Origin: Nocardioides humilatus
GTDB lineage: Bacteria > Actinomycetota > Actinomycetes > Propionibacteriales > Nocardioidaceae
DNA: 64,000 nt
Direction of reading: 5' to 3'
Assembly: GCF_008373755.1 (NCBI RefSeq)
Contig: NZ_VUJV01000003.1
Location: forward strand, 124,001-188,000
The stretch's first letter is position 1, and the number at the start of each line of letters is the position of its first letter. Below the pieces are notes generated by a model. The model was given only the letters and a program-made list of their open reading frames with translations, had not been told where the DNA came from and did not search any database. Below, piece by piece: positions 1 to 7,723 of the stretch. A program made the translations under genes and the position numbers.

Positions 1-32
1 GTCTTTGACCGCGAACCCCAGGAGGGCAACCA

Positions 33-269
33 ATGGTGGTGCAGGCCTACATCCTGATCCAGACCGACGTCGGCAAGGCTGCCGAGGTGGCCAAGGCGAT
101 CGCCGAGGTCAAGGGCGTCACGCTGGCCGAGGACGTCACGGGTCCTTACGACGTGATCGTCCGCGCCGAGGCGCGCAACGTCGACGAGCTGGGCAAGCTG
201 GTCGTCTCGAAGGTCCAGAACCTCGACGGCATCACCCGCACCCTGACCTGCCCGGTCGTCCACATCTGA
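33..269 (+). CDS. Lrp/AsnC ligand-binding (RAM) domain protein, stand-alone
   Basis: A 78-residue protein that consists only of the C-terminal ligand-binding (RAM) half of Lrp/AsnC regulators; there is no helix-turn-helix. The alternating beta/alpha pattern and the stretch GPYDVIVRAEARNVDEL are typical. Such stand-alone domains form rings that bind amino acids, but a DNA-binding role cannot be claimed here. A strong ribosome site (AGGAGGG) lies eight to nine bases before the ATG. It is followed two bases later by the DUF3515 lipoprotein gene, so the two are probably co-transcribed. This pairing, next to ddl, is a usual actinobacterial arrangement. Confidence 0.88.
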   Translation: MVVQAYILIQTDVGKAAEVAKAIAEVKGVTLAEDVTGPYDVIVRAEARNVDELGKLVVSKVQNLDGITRTLTCPVVHI

Positions 270-271
270 CC

Positions 272-739
272 GTGCGACGGGCAGGCCTGCTGATCGGCCT
301 GCTGTTGTTGACCGCCTGCGGCGGTCCGGTCGAGGTCGATTCCCCCGACCTCGACGGCGCCGATGCTGATGCCTGCGCGGCATTCGTCGACGCCCTGCCC
401 TCGACGCTCGCCGACGAGGACCAGGTGGAGATCGATCCGGCCGACGCGCCCGCTGCCGCCTACGGCGACCCGGCGATCGTCGTGACCTGTGGTGTGGACG
501 GGCCCGAGGGCTTCGGCCCCGGTTCGTCGTGCGAGATCGCCGACAAGTCGCGGTGGTACATCCCGAGCGAGCAGTACGGCGACGAGCCCCGCGAGCTCAC
601 GCTCACTGCCGCGTGGAGCCGCCCCCGGGTGGAGGTGGTCATCCCGGCCGACTACTGGCCCAACGCCACCGCGGCCGTGATGGCCCAGCTCGCACCGCTC
701 GTGCGCGAGCTGCGCACGGTCGGCGGCAGGTGCCTCTAG
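272..739 (+). CDS. DUF3515-family secreted lipoprotein
   Basis: A 155-residue protein read from a GTG two bases after the preceding stop. The N-terminus is a lipoprotein signal: two arginines, a hydrophobic run and the lipobox L-T-A-C at about residues 14-17, so the mature protein should be anchored outside the membrane. The remainder has the short Cys-containing pattern of the DUF3515 family, found next to D-Ala-D-Ala ligase in many actinobacteria (the mycobacterial neighbour of ddlA). Function is unknown; the location hints at the cell envelope. The longer open frame reaching back to base 5 is rejected because it overlaps the Lrp-like gene and hides the signal peptide. Confidence 0.82.
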   Translation: MRRAGLLIGLLLLTACGGPVEVDSPDLDGADADACAAFVDALPSTLADEDQVEIDPADAPAAAYGDPAIVVTCGVDGPEGFGPGSSCEIADKSRWYIPSEQYGDEPRELTLTAAWSRPRVEVVIPADYWPNATAAVMAQLAPLVRELRTVGGRCL

Positions 740-749
740 ACCGCAGCGA

Positions 750-1874
750 TCAGCGCAGGCCGGTGCCGCGCTGCAGGGCGAGCGCGATCAGGCGGTCGAC
801 GAGCGCCGGGTAGTCCAGCCCGGTCGCTGCCCACATCTGGGGGAACATCGACAGCGGGGTGAAGCCCGGCATCGTGTTGAGCTCGTTGACGACGAGCGAG
901 CCGTCGGGCATCAAGAAGAAGTCGACGCGCGCCAGGCCCTCGCAGCCGACGGCGAGGAACGCCTGAGCCGCGAGCGAGCGCAGCTCGGTCGCCACCTCGT
1001 CGGGCACGTCAGCCGGCACGTCGAGCGCAGTGGCCTCGTCGGGGAGGTACTTGGCCTCGAAGTCGTAGAACTCGTGATCGCCCGTGATCCGGATCTCCGC
1101 CGGCACCGTCGTGTCGACGCCACCGTCGAGCGACTCGAGCACGCCGCACTCGACCTCGCGCGCTCCCTCGGCCGAGACCTCGATGAGCACCTTCGGGTCG
1201 TGCAGGAGGGCGGCCTCGATGCACTCGTCGAGCTCGTCGGCGGTGTGCGCCTTCGAGATGCCGATGCTCGAACCACCGCGGGCGGGCTTCACGAACGCCG
1301 GGTAGCCGAGCTCAGCGACCCTGGCGCGGGCCGCCGCCGGGTCCGTCTCCCACTCGCGAGCGGTGACCGTGGTCCACGGCAGCACCGGGAGACCGGCCGC
1401 GACCAGCACGACCTTCATGTAGGCCTTGTCCATGCTGACGGCGGAGGCGAGCACGCCGGCGCCCACGTAACGCACGCCGGCCATCTCGAGCATCCCCTGG
1501 ATGGTGCCGTCCTCGCCCCAGGGGCCGTGCAGGAGCGGGAAGACGACGTCGACGTCACCGAGCTCACGCGGCGGCGACGAGGGCTCGCTGACCACCACGC
1601 CGGCACCCGTGCTGGTGCGGGACAGGGTGACCGAGGCCCGGTCGGCGTCGACGGCGGGCAACTGGTCGGGTCCGGTGATCCGGTGCCGGTCGGGATCGTC
1701 GGCCTCGAGCACCCAGCGGCCGTCCGGGGCGATGCCGATCGGGATGACGTCGTACCTCTCACGGTCGAGCGCCTTCAGCACGCTGCCCGCGGTGACGCAG
1801 GAGATCGCGTGTTCGGAAGAGCGGCCGCCGAAGACGACAGCGAGTCGGATACGGCGACCGGTGGGAGCGTTCAT
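750..1874 (-). CDS. ddl: D-alanine--D-alanine ligase
   Basis: An ATP-grasp enzyme of 374 residues that joins two D-alanines for the peptidoglycan stem peptide in the cytoplasm. Seen: the N-terminal VVFGGRSSEHAIS segment, the glycine-rich ATP-grasp loop (KPARGGSSIGISK), and the C-terminal metal/substrate segment ending VNELNTMPGFTPLSMFPQM. The start at MNAPTGRR is chosen because the family begins just before the VVFGG strand; the reading frame stays open about 33 codons upstream, but that sequence overlaps the divergent gene and looks non-coding. It converges on the DUF3515 gene with a ten-base gap. Confidence 0.95.
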   Translation of the reverse strand: MNAPTGRRIRLAVVFGGRSSEHAISCVTAGSVLKALDRERYDVIPIGIAPDGRWVLEADDPDRHRITGPDQLPAVDADRASVTLSRTSTGAGVVVSEPSSPPRELGDVDVVFPLLHGPWGEDGTIQGMLEMAGVRYVGAGVLASAVSMDKAYMKVVLVAAGLPVLPWTTVTAREWETDPAAARARVAELGYPAFVKPARGGSSIGISKAHTADELDECIEAALLHDPKVLIEVSAEGAREVECGVLESLDGGVDTTVPAEIRITGDHEFYDFEAKYLPDEATALDVPADVPDEVATELRSLAAQAFLAVGCEGLARVDFFLMPDGSLVVNELNTMPGFTPLSMFPQMWAATGLDYPALVDRLIALALQRGTGLR

Positions 1875-1898
1875 CGGCAACGACCCTACCGTTGTGCC

Positions 1899-3002
1899 AT
1901 GTCCGAACCTGCCCCCGACCGCACCCACCGGCGACCGGCGACCATCGCGGTGACGGCCGGGCGTCCCGCCCACGAGCCGGACCAGCCGCTCAACGCGCCG
2001 ATCACGATGGCCTCGACCTACGTCGCCACCGGCGACCTCGAGTACGGCCGCTACGGCAACCCGACGTGGGCGGCCTTCGAGGAGGCCCTCGGTGCGCTGG
2101 AGGGCGGTCGGGCTCTCGCGTTCGCGTCAGGAATGGCGGCCGCGACCACGGTGCTCGACCTCGTGGGCCTCGGCGGCGGCGTCGTCGCGCCGCGGCACGC
2201 CTACAGCGGCACGGTGATGGCCCTGGCCGACCTGGAGATGCGCGAGCGCCTGCACGCCACGCTGGTCGACATCGCCGACACCGACGCGGTGATCGCAGCG
2301 ATGCAGGCCGACGAGGACTGCGCGCTCCTCTGGATCGAGTCGCCGACCAATCCTGCGCTCGAGCTCGCCGACATCCCGGCACTCGCCGCTGCCGCGCACG
2401 AGCTCGGCATCCGCGTGGTGGTCGACAACACCTTCGCCACTCCCCTGCGCCAGCAGCCGCTCTCGCTCGGCGCGGACATCGTGGTGCACTCGGCGACGAA
2501 ATACATCGCGGGTCACAGCGACGTGCAGCTCGGCGCGATCGTCGTCGATGACGAGGAGGTGCTCTCCGCGCTCAAGGGGCGCCGTGACCTCGTCGGCGCG
2601 ATCCCGGGACCCTTCGAGACCTGGCTCGCGCTCCGCGGTCTCCGCACACTGCACGTGCGCCTGGACCGGGCAGAGGCCAACGCCGCGGAGCTCGCCCGGC
2701 GCCTCGCCGACCACCCCGCAATCGAGGAGGTCCGCTACCCCGGCTTCGGCGCGATCGTCGCCCCAGTCCTCAAGGGTGGCGGTCCGGCCGCCGATCTGCT
2801 GGCCCACGACGTACGCCTCTGGGTGCACGCCACGTCGCTCGGCGGCGTCGAGTCGACCCTGGAGCGGCGGCGGCGCTGGAAGGCCGAGGCCGCCACCATC
2901 CCCGAAGGACTGGTGCGCCTGTCGGTCGGCATCGAGGACGTCGAGGACCTGTGGGACGACCTCGACCAGGCGTTGGCGGGGATCGCTCCCGTCAGGGCCT
3001 GA
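1899..3002 (+). CDS. Cys/Met-metabolism PLP-dependent enzyme (cystathionine gamma-lyase/synthase type)
   Basis: A 367-residue fold-type I PLP enzyme. The pyridoxal-phosphate lysine is Lys201 in the diagnostic HSATKYIAGHSDVQLG motif, and the ESPTNP and DNTFATP motifs of the trans-sulfuration family are present. Members cleave or form cystathionine, or eliminate from Cys/Met derivatives; the exact reaction cannot be fixed from motifs. The ATG start gives a family-like N-terminus (AGRPAHEPDQPLNAPI). It is divergent from ddl with only 24 bases between the starts, so the two promoters must overlap. It sits within the otherwise conserved gpsA-ddl neighbourhood. Confidence 0.88.
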   Translation: MSEPAPDRTHRRPATIAVTAGRPAHEPDQPLNAPITMASTYVATGDLEYGRYGNPTWAAFEEALGALEGGRALAFASGMAAATTVLDLVGLGGGVVAPRHAYSGTVMALADLEMRERLHATLVDIADTDAVIAAMQADEDCALLWIESPTNPALELADIPALAAAAHELGIRVVVDNTFATPLRQQPLSLGADIVVHSATKYIAGHSDVQLGAIVVDDEEVLSALKGRRDLVGAIPGPFETWLALRGLRTLHVRLDRAEANAAELARRLADHPAIEEVRYPGFGAIVAPVLKGGGPAADLLAHDVRLWVHATSLGGVESTLERRRRWKAEAATIPEGLVRLSVGIEDVEDLWDDLDQALAGIAPVRA

Positions 3003-3011
3003 CGTGATGGG

Positions 3012-4343
3012 TCACGCGACGACGTAGAGGTGCCACGCGTCGGGCACGCCCTTGAGCACATGTTCTCCCCGGTCGGCGAACACCAGGCCCGAACCCGCGA
3101 CCAGGTCGCGGACCGTGGAGGAGGTGAGCGTCTCCCCCGCCGCCGCAAGGGCAGAGATCCGGGACGCGATGTGCACCGCGATCCCCCCGATGTCGCCGTC
3201 GCGGATCTCGACCTCACCGGTGTGCACGCCGGCCCGGATCGAGAGACCAGCGGACTCGAGACGTTCACCGATCGTCCGCACACATTCGACAGCCCGAGCG
3301 GGACCGTCGAACGACGCCATCACTCCGTCCCCGGTGAACTTCACGACACGTCCCCGCGCCACCTCCACCTCGTGGCGGGTGATCGCGTCGTGCAGCTCCA
3401 ACAGACTGCGCCAGCTGCGATCGCCCGCCTCCGCGGCGCGTCGCGTGGAGTCGACGATGTCGGTGAAGGCCACCGTCATGAGTGCGCGGTCGGTCACGCG
3501 CCGATAGCTCGCGCCGGCAAGGAACCCAGCGATCGCGTCGGCGAGCTCGTCCACCACCCCCGTCATCATCGGCGCATGTCCCCCCGGCAGCTCGACCAGG
3601 CGCGCACCAGGGATGTTGGAAACCAGGTGGTCCGCGTGCTCGCGCCGGATGTAGCGATCGGCGACCGACTGCACCACGAGGGTCGGCACGGCGATGGTCG
3701 GGAGGACGCTTCGGATGTCGATGTCGAAGGAGAGCGCCTGCCGACGTGCTGCGCGACGCGGGGTCGCCGACGCACGTTCCACGCGGGCCCAGAGCTCAGG
3801 AGTACCGACGGGCGCGCCGGACGGCTCCGTGTTGGCCCAGGCCAGCACCTGTCCGCTGCCCCAGAGCGTTTCGACCTGCCGCACCACCCATGCCTCGAGG
3901 TCGGGGGTGAGTCCTGCCGGATAGTCGGGAGCGGCCCGCAGCCGGGCATAGCCGTTGATGCTCACCACAGCCTTCGTGCGACCGGGATGAACGGCCGCGA
4001 AGAGGAGGCCCAGCTGGGCGCCGTAGCCGTGGCCGACGACAGCGGCCTGCTCCACTCCGAGGTCATCGAGGACGACGCGGATGTCGTCGACCCATTCCTC
4101 CAACGGCGGCAGCCGGTCCAGCGGGTCCGACAACCCGACGCCCCGGGGATCGAGGTAGATCACCCGGCCGATCTCGCACATCTGCTCGATGAAGTGAAGG
4201 ATGAAGACGTGGTCGTGCAAGACGTCGACGTTGCTGGCCAGGTCGGTCACGATGACGATGTCGAGCGGGCCGTTACCGATGACCTCGTAGGCGACCTGCA
4301 GCCCGCCACTATCGGCGTACCGGACGTCGCGCGCGGTCGACAT
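3012..4343 (-). CDS. Alpha/beta-hydrolase domain fused to class III nucleotide cyclase
   Basis: A 443-residue fusion. Residues about 10-275 form an alpha/beta-hydrolase fold (oxyanion region, DPRGVGLSDP, and a C-terminal GGHAP histidine near 256). Residues about 285-443 are a class III adenylate/guanylate cyclase domain: FTDIVDS (metal Asp295), KFTGDGVMASF (Lys335, metal Asp339) and GVHTGEVE. Such fusions are common in actinobacteria and presumably let a ligand tune cyclase output. Oddities: the nucleophile elbow is G-H-G-Y-G (residues 104-108), with Gly where Ser belongs, so the hydrolase half is probably a sensor and not an enzyme. The usual cyclase Asn is His391, with Arg395 retained. It is convergent with the preceding PLP-enzyme gene. 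Confidence 0.88.
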   Translation of the reverse strand: MSTARDVRYADSGGLQVAYEVIGNGPLDIVIVTDLASNVDVLHDHVFILHFIEQMCEIGRVIYLDPRGVGLSDPLDRLPPLEEWVDDIRVVLDDLGVEQAAVVGHGYGAQLGLLFAAVHPGRTKAVVSINGYARLRAAPDYPAGLTPDLEAWVVRQVETLWGSGQVLAWANTEPSGAPVGTPELWARVERASATPRRAARRQALSFDIDIRSVLPTIAVPTLVVQSVADRYIRREHADHLVSNIPGARLVELPGGHAPMMTGVVDELADAIAGFLAGASYRRVTDRALMTVAFTDIVDSTRRAAEAGDRSWRSLLELHDAITRHEVEVARGRVVKFTGDGVMASFDGPARAVECVRTIGERLESAGLSIRAGVHTGEVEIRDGDIGGIAVHIASRISALAAAGETLTSSTVRDLVAGSGLVFADRGEHVLKGVPDAWHLYVVA

Positions 4344-4386
4344 GGCCCGAGTCTAGGGGTCAGCCGATCCCCTAGACGGGGACGAT

Positions 4387-5388
4387 TCAGCCGATCTCGG
4401 CCTTGGTGTCGCGGTTGATGAAGGCCGACATCAGCTCCGAGGTGGTCATCCTCCCGGCGACGACCTCGTCGACGTTCTCGGCGATCGGGGCCTCGACCCC
4501 GGCCCGCTCGGCGAGGGCACGGATGGAGGAGCAGGACTTGGCGCCCTCGGCCACCTGACGGGTCGAGGCGTAGACCTCGTCGACCGTCATGCCCTGGCCG
4601 AGCTTCTCGCCGAAGGTGCGGTTGCGCGAGAGCGGCGAGGAGCAGGTCGCGACCAGGTCGCCGAGGCCGGCCAGACCCATCAGCGTGAGGGGGTTGGCGC
4701 CCAGGCGCATGGCGAGCCGGGCGGTCTCGGCGAGGCCGCGGGTGATGAGCGAGGCGGTGGTGTTGTCGCCGAACCCGAGACCGACCGCCATGCCCACACA
4801 GAGCGCGACGACATTCTTGTAGGCGCCGCCGAGCTCGCAGCCGAGCACGTCGACGCTCGTGTAGGGCCGGAAGGCCGGCGAGTGGCAACGCTTCTGCAGC
4901 ATCGTCGCGACGTCCTCGTCGGCGCACGCGACCACTGAAGCGGCCGGCTCACGACGCGCGATCTCCTTGGCCAGGTTGGGCCCGCTCACGACGGCGATCC
5001 GGCCGGGGTCGACGTCGGCCACCTCCTGGATCACCTCGCTCATCCGCTCCAGCGAGCCGAGCTCGATGCCCTTCATCAGCGAGACCAGCACCGCGTTGGG
5101 CTCGAGGAACGGCACGAACGGCGCGAGGTTGGTGCGCAACGACTGCGACGGCACCGCGAGTACGACGACATCCGCGCCGGCAAGTGCCTGCTCCGGATCG
5201 TGGCTCGCAGTCACCGATCGCGGGAGCTCGAGACCGGGGAGGTAGTCGGAGTTCTCGCGGCGCTCGTTGATCCCGGCAGCGACCTCCTCACGACGGGCCC
5301 AGATGGACACGTCGTTACCGCCGTCGGCGAGCACCATCGAGAACGCGGTGCCCCACGAACCCGCACCCAGCACCGCAACTTTGCTCAT
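4387..5388 (-). CDS. gpsA: NAD(P)H-dependent glycerol-3-phosphate dehydrogenase
   Basis: A 333-residue enzyme that reduces dihydroxyacetone phosphate to sn-glycerol-3-phosphate for phospholipid synthesis. Seen: the Rossmann motif GAGSWGTAF (residues 8-16), [23 protein letters not shown] with the catalytic lysine, and [11 protein letters not shown]. Its ATG overlaps the stop of the upstream acyltransferase gene by four bases (ATGA), so glycerol-3-phosphate supply and its acylation are translationally coupled. The position between ddl and cofC follows the mycobacterial order. Confidence 0.96.
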   Translation of the reverse strand: MSKVAVLGAGSWGTAFSMVLADGGNDVSIWARREEVAAGINERRENSDYLPGLELPRSVTASHDPEQALAGADVVVLAVPSQSLRTNLAPFVPFLEPNAVLVSLMKGIELGSLERMSEVIQEVADVDPGRIAVVSGPNLAKEIARREPAASVVACADEDVATMLQKRCHSPAFRPYTSVDVLGCELGGAYKNVVALCVGMAVGLGFGDNTTASLITRGLAETARLAMRLGANPLTLMGLAGLGDLVATCSSPLSRNRTFGEKLGQGMTVDEVYASTRQVAEGAKSCSSIRALAERAGVEAPIAENVDEVVAGRMTTSELMSAFINRDTKAEIG

Positions 5389-6137
5389 GAGGCCTTCTTC
5401 CGATTCTTGAAGCGGTCACCCTGGACGCGCATGTCGTAGCGCTCAGCTGGCGCAGTCTCGCCACGCACGATCTCGAGCTCGTGGGTGATGGCGGCCATGA
5501 TCCGGTCCGTCGCCTCGTTGATGACCGCGGGGGTCCGGGGCTGTGCGGCCAGGTCGGACAGATCGACCGGACGGCCGATCCGGGCCCTGATCTCCTTGCG
5601 GGGCAGGAGGTAAGGCTTCTTCGTGTAGGGCGGCAGGATCTCCTGCGCGCCCCACTGCCCGACGGGGATCACCGGACAGCCCGTCTCCAGGGCGATCCGG
5701 GCCGCGCCGGACTTGCCGCGCATCGGCCACAACTCCGGATCGCGGGTGATCGTCGCCTCGGGATAGATGATCACGGCCTCACCGCGGCGGACGGCGGCGA
5801 CCGCGGACTCGTAGGCGCCCGCAGCGCCCGGCGTCTCGCGGTGGACGGGGATCTGACCTGCCTGCCGCAGGAAGAAACCCAGTGCCTTGTTGTGGAAGAG
5901 GCCGTCCTTCGCCAGGTAACGCGGGATCCGGCCGTGGTCGTAGACGAGCAGCGCGGCGGTGAGCGGATCGATGTGGGACAGGTGGTTGAGCGCGATCACG
6001 CAGCCCTGGTCGGCGGGGAGGTTCTCCTCTCCGCCGATCCACTCACGCTTCGTCGTTGCCAGCAGCGTCGGCTTGATGATCACGACAGCCAGGCCGATGG
6101 CCCAATTGCGCTTCTCCTGCACCTTCCGCACCCTCAC
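5385..6137 (-). CDS. 1-acyl-sn-glycerol-3-phosphate acyltransferase family protein
   Basis: About 250 residues of the PlsC family, which transfer an acyl group to lysophosphatidic acid at the membrane. Seen: the catalytic HX4D box in [13 protein letters not shown], a hydrophobic N-terminal segment ([14 protein letters not shown]) and the downstream YPEATITRD motif (a variant of the family EGTR block). The start is uncertain: GTG codons lie at 6137, 6131 and 6122; the first is used. The frame continues upstream but runs into cofC. The stop overlaps the gpsA start (ATGA), so the two form a phospholipid operon. Confidence 0.88.
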   Translation of the reverse strand: MRVRKVQEKRNWAIGLAVVIIKPTLLATTKREWIGGEENLPADQGCVIALNHLSHIDPLTAALLVYDHGRIPRYLAKDGLFHNKALGFFLRQAGQIPVHRETPGAAGAYESAVAAVRRGEAVIIYPEATITRDPELWPMRGKSGAARIALETGCPVIPVGQWGAQEILPPYTKKPYLLPRKEIRARIGRPVDLSDLAAQPRTPAVINEATDRIMAAITHELEIVRGETAPAERYDMRVQGDRFKNRKKAS

Positions 6138-6200
6138 GGGGGGCAGATTACCGGCAGGTGACCTCCACGACCGGGAAGGACACCTGACAGGATCGACCCC

Positions 6201-6851
6201 GTGGAATCGGTCGGGACACAGCACGTCGTCCTGATCCCCGTGAAGCCGCCGGGGGTCGGCAAGACGCGACTCGTCGGCGTGCCGCCCGAGCAACGCACCG
6301 GCCTGGCCACGGCGTTCGCGATCGACACCGTGACCGCATGCCTGGCGACACCCGGCGTCGCCCGGGTGCTCGTCACCACCGACGACGCCGACTTCGCCCA
6401 CTCCCTCACGGCCCTGGGCGCGGATGCCTGCCCGGACGGGGGCAGTGGCCTCAACCCCGCACTGGTCCAGGCCGCAGCAGAGGCCGCGCGCCGATGGCCC
6501 GAGCTGCGACCGGTCGCGCTCTGCGCCGACCTGCCGGCACTGCGCCCGGTCGACCTCGCGACAGCACTCGCGTCCGCGAGCGGCCCGCCGTCGTACGTCG
6601 CCGATGCCGGAGGCACCGGGACCACGCTCTACACGGCCGCGTACGACGACTTCGACCCGCACTTCGGCATCGACTCGGCAGCAGCTCACTCAGCGTCCGG
6701 CGCGCGAGCGATCGCCGGAGACCTGCCGGGCCTGCGCCACGACGTCGACGACCTCGACAGCTTGCGCGCCGCGGTGGCGCTCGGCGTCGGGGCAGCGACC
6801 CGGGCAGCCGCGGCAGCCCTGAAAAATCTCGACGGGCCGCTCTCGCACTGA
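6201..6851 (+). CDS. cofC: 2-phospho-L-lactate / phosphoenolpyruvate guanylyltransferase (F420 biosynthesis)
   Basis: A 216-residue CofC/FbiD-family nucleotidyltransferase that activates a phospho-three-carbon acid with GTP for coenzyme F420. Seen: the N-terminal LIPVKPPGVGKTRL loop, the GSGLNPAL motif and the LCADLPAL metal-binding motif. In actinobacteria the family uses phosphoenolpyruvate (known from mycobacterial FbiD), so that substrate is more likely than phospholactate. It is divergent from the acyltransferase gene and convergent with HU, with which it shares a hairpin. It corresponds to the fbiD position of the mycobacterial block. Confidence 0.9.
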   Translation: MESVGTQHVVLIPVKPPGVGKTRLVGVPPEQRTGLATAFAIDTVTACLATPGVARVLVTTDDADFAHSLTALGADACPDGGSGLNPALVQAAAEAARRWPELRPVALCADLPALRPVDLATALASASGPPSYVADAGGTGTTLYTAAYDDFDPHFGIDSAAAHSASGARAIAGDLPGLRHDVDDLDSLRAAVALGVGAATRAAAAALKNLDGPLSH

Positions 6852-6864
6852 GAACGGCCCGTCG
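6820..6864 (-). terminator. Intrinsic terminator of the HU gene
   Basis: Ten-base perfect arms (6830-6839 and 6855-6864, CGACGGGCCG / CGGCCCGTCG) enclose a 15-base loop. Read on the minus strand the stem is followed by GAGATTTTT, the U-run at 6822-6826. This fits rho-independent termination of HU; the stem overlaps the last codons of convergent cofC and may also help end that transcript. Confidence 0.75.
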
Positions 6865-6879
6865 TGAGTGACGCGAGGG

Positions 6880-7506
6880 CTACTTCTTGGCAGCAGCCTT
6901 CTTGGCCGGCGCCTTCTTGGCCGGGGCCTTCTTGGCCGGAGCCGCCTTCTTGGCCGGAGCAGCCTTCTTCGCGGCCGGGGCCTTCTTGGCCGGAGCGGCC
7001 TTCTTGGCCGGAGCGGCCTTCTTGGCAGCCGGGGCCTTCTTGGCCGGAGCAGCCTTCTTGGCCGCGGCCTTCACCGGTGCCGCGGCCTTCTTCGCCGGAG
7101 CAGCGGCCTTGCTGGCGGCCTTCTTCGCCGGAGCAGCAGCCTTGGTGGCGGCCTTCTTCGCCGGAGCAGCAGCCTTCTTCGCCGGAGCAGCAGCCTTCGC
7201 GAGCGGCTTCGGCAGGGCCGGGAGCTTCTTCGCGCCGGAGATGACGTTCTTCAGGTCCGCACCGGCGGTGAACTTCGGCACCGCCTTCTTCTTGGTCTTC
7301 ACCCGGTCGCCGGTCTGCGGGTTGCGCACCCAGCGCGCGTTGCGCACTGCCTTCTCGAACGACCCGAAGCCGGTGATGGCGACCTTCTCGCCCTTCGCGA
7401 CCTGGCGGGTGATCGTGTCGAGCACTGCGTCGAGCGCCTGGGCCGCAGCCTTCCGGTTGCCGTCATAACGCTTTGCGAGCTCGTCGATGAGCTGAGACTT
7501 GTTCAC
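6880..7506 (-). CDS. hupB: HU-family DNA-binding protein with long Lys/Ala/Pro tail
   Basis: A 208-residue nucleoid protein. Residues 1-90 are a complete HU domain ([37 protein letters not shown]). From about residue 95 the protein is almost wholly repeats of the AAPAKKA / KKAPAKK type, like histone H1 and the HupB of mycobacteria and streptomycetes. HU domains bend and compact DNA; the tail adds charge-based DNA binding. The start is GTG with AAGGA upstream. The repetitive tail DNA creates long, meaningless open frames on the opposite strand. In mycobacteria hupB follows leuD directly; here about 9.6 kb separates them. Confidence 0.95.
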   Translation of the reverse strand: MNKSQLIDELAKRYDGNRKAAAQALDAVLDTITRQVAKGEKVAITGFGSFEKAVRNARWVRNPQTGDRVKTKKKAVPKFTAGADLKNVISGAKKLPALPKPLAKAAAPAKKAAAPAKKAATKAAAPAKKAASKAAAPAKKAAAPVKAAAKKAAPAKKAPAAKKAAPAKKAAPAKKAPAAKKAAPAKKAAPAKKAPAKKAPAKKAAAKK

Positions 7507-7723
7507 TGCTTGTCCTTCCGCCGGGACCAGCCGAAGCCGCCCTGGGCCGTGTAGTGCCGGGCCCCCGCCCGGCTTCCTTCCTCGGCACGCTAGGCATTCG
7601 TGGCCGACCTCACAATCACCACGCCGAGAATGAAGCCTGTTTTTTCGCCCAAAAGCCCAGAATTGGGCGGTTTTTCGCCACTTTCGTCACATGAGCATTC
7701 GAAAGGCGTCTTTGAAGGCTCGG
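7507..7723. promoter_or_regulatory. Upstream region of HU, with a hairpin
   Basis: This 217-base gap separates HU from the end of the next minus-strand gene and must contain the HU promoter. A small plus-oriented hairpin (GCCCA at 7655-7659, TGGGC at 7664-7668, then GTTTTT) looks like an intrinsic terminator, but no plus-strand gene precedes it, so its role is unclear. No coding sequence is seen. Confidence 0.4.

Noticed and set aside
5385-6689. 434-codon version of the acyltransferase
   Set aside because: The N-terminal half overlaps divergent cofC and is Gly/Arg-rich without homology; the protein proper starts near 6137.
6864-7554. Ser/Trp/Pro-, Leu/Gly/Arg- and Ala/Phe-rich repeat proteins opposite HU
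   Set aside because: Direct consequence of the repeated Lys/Ala/Pro codons of the HU tail read on the other strand.
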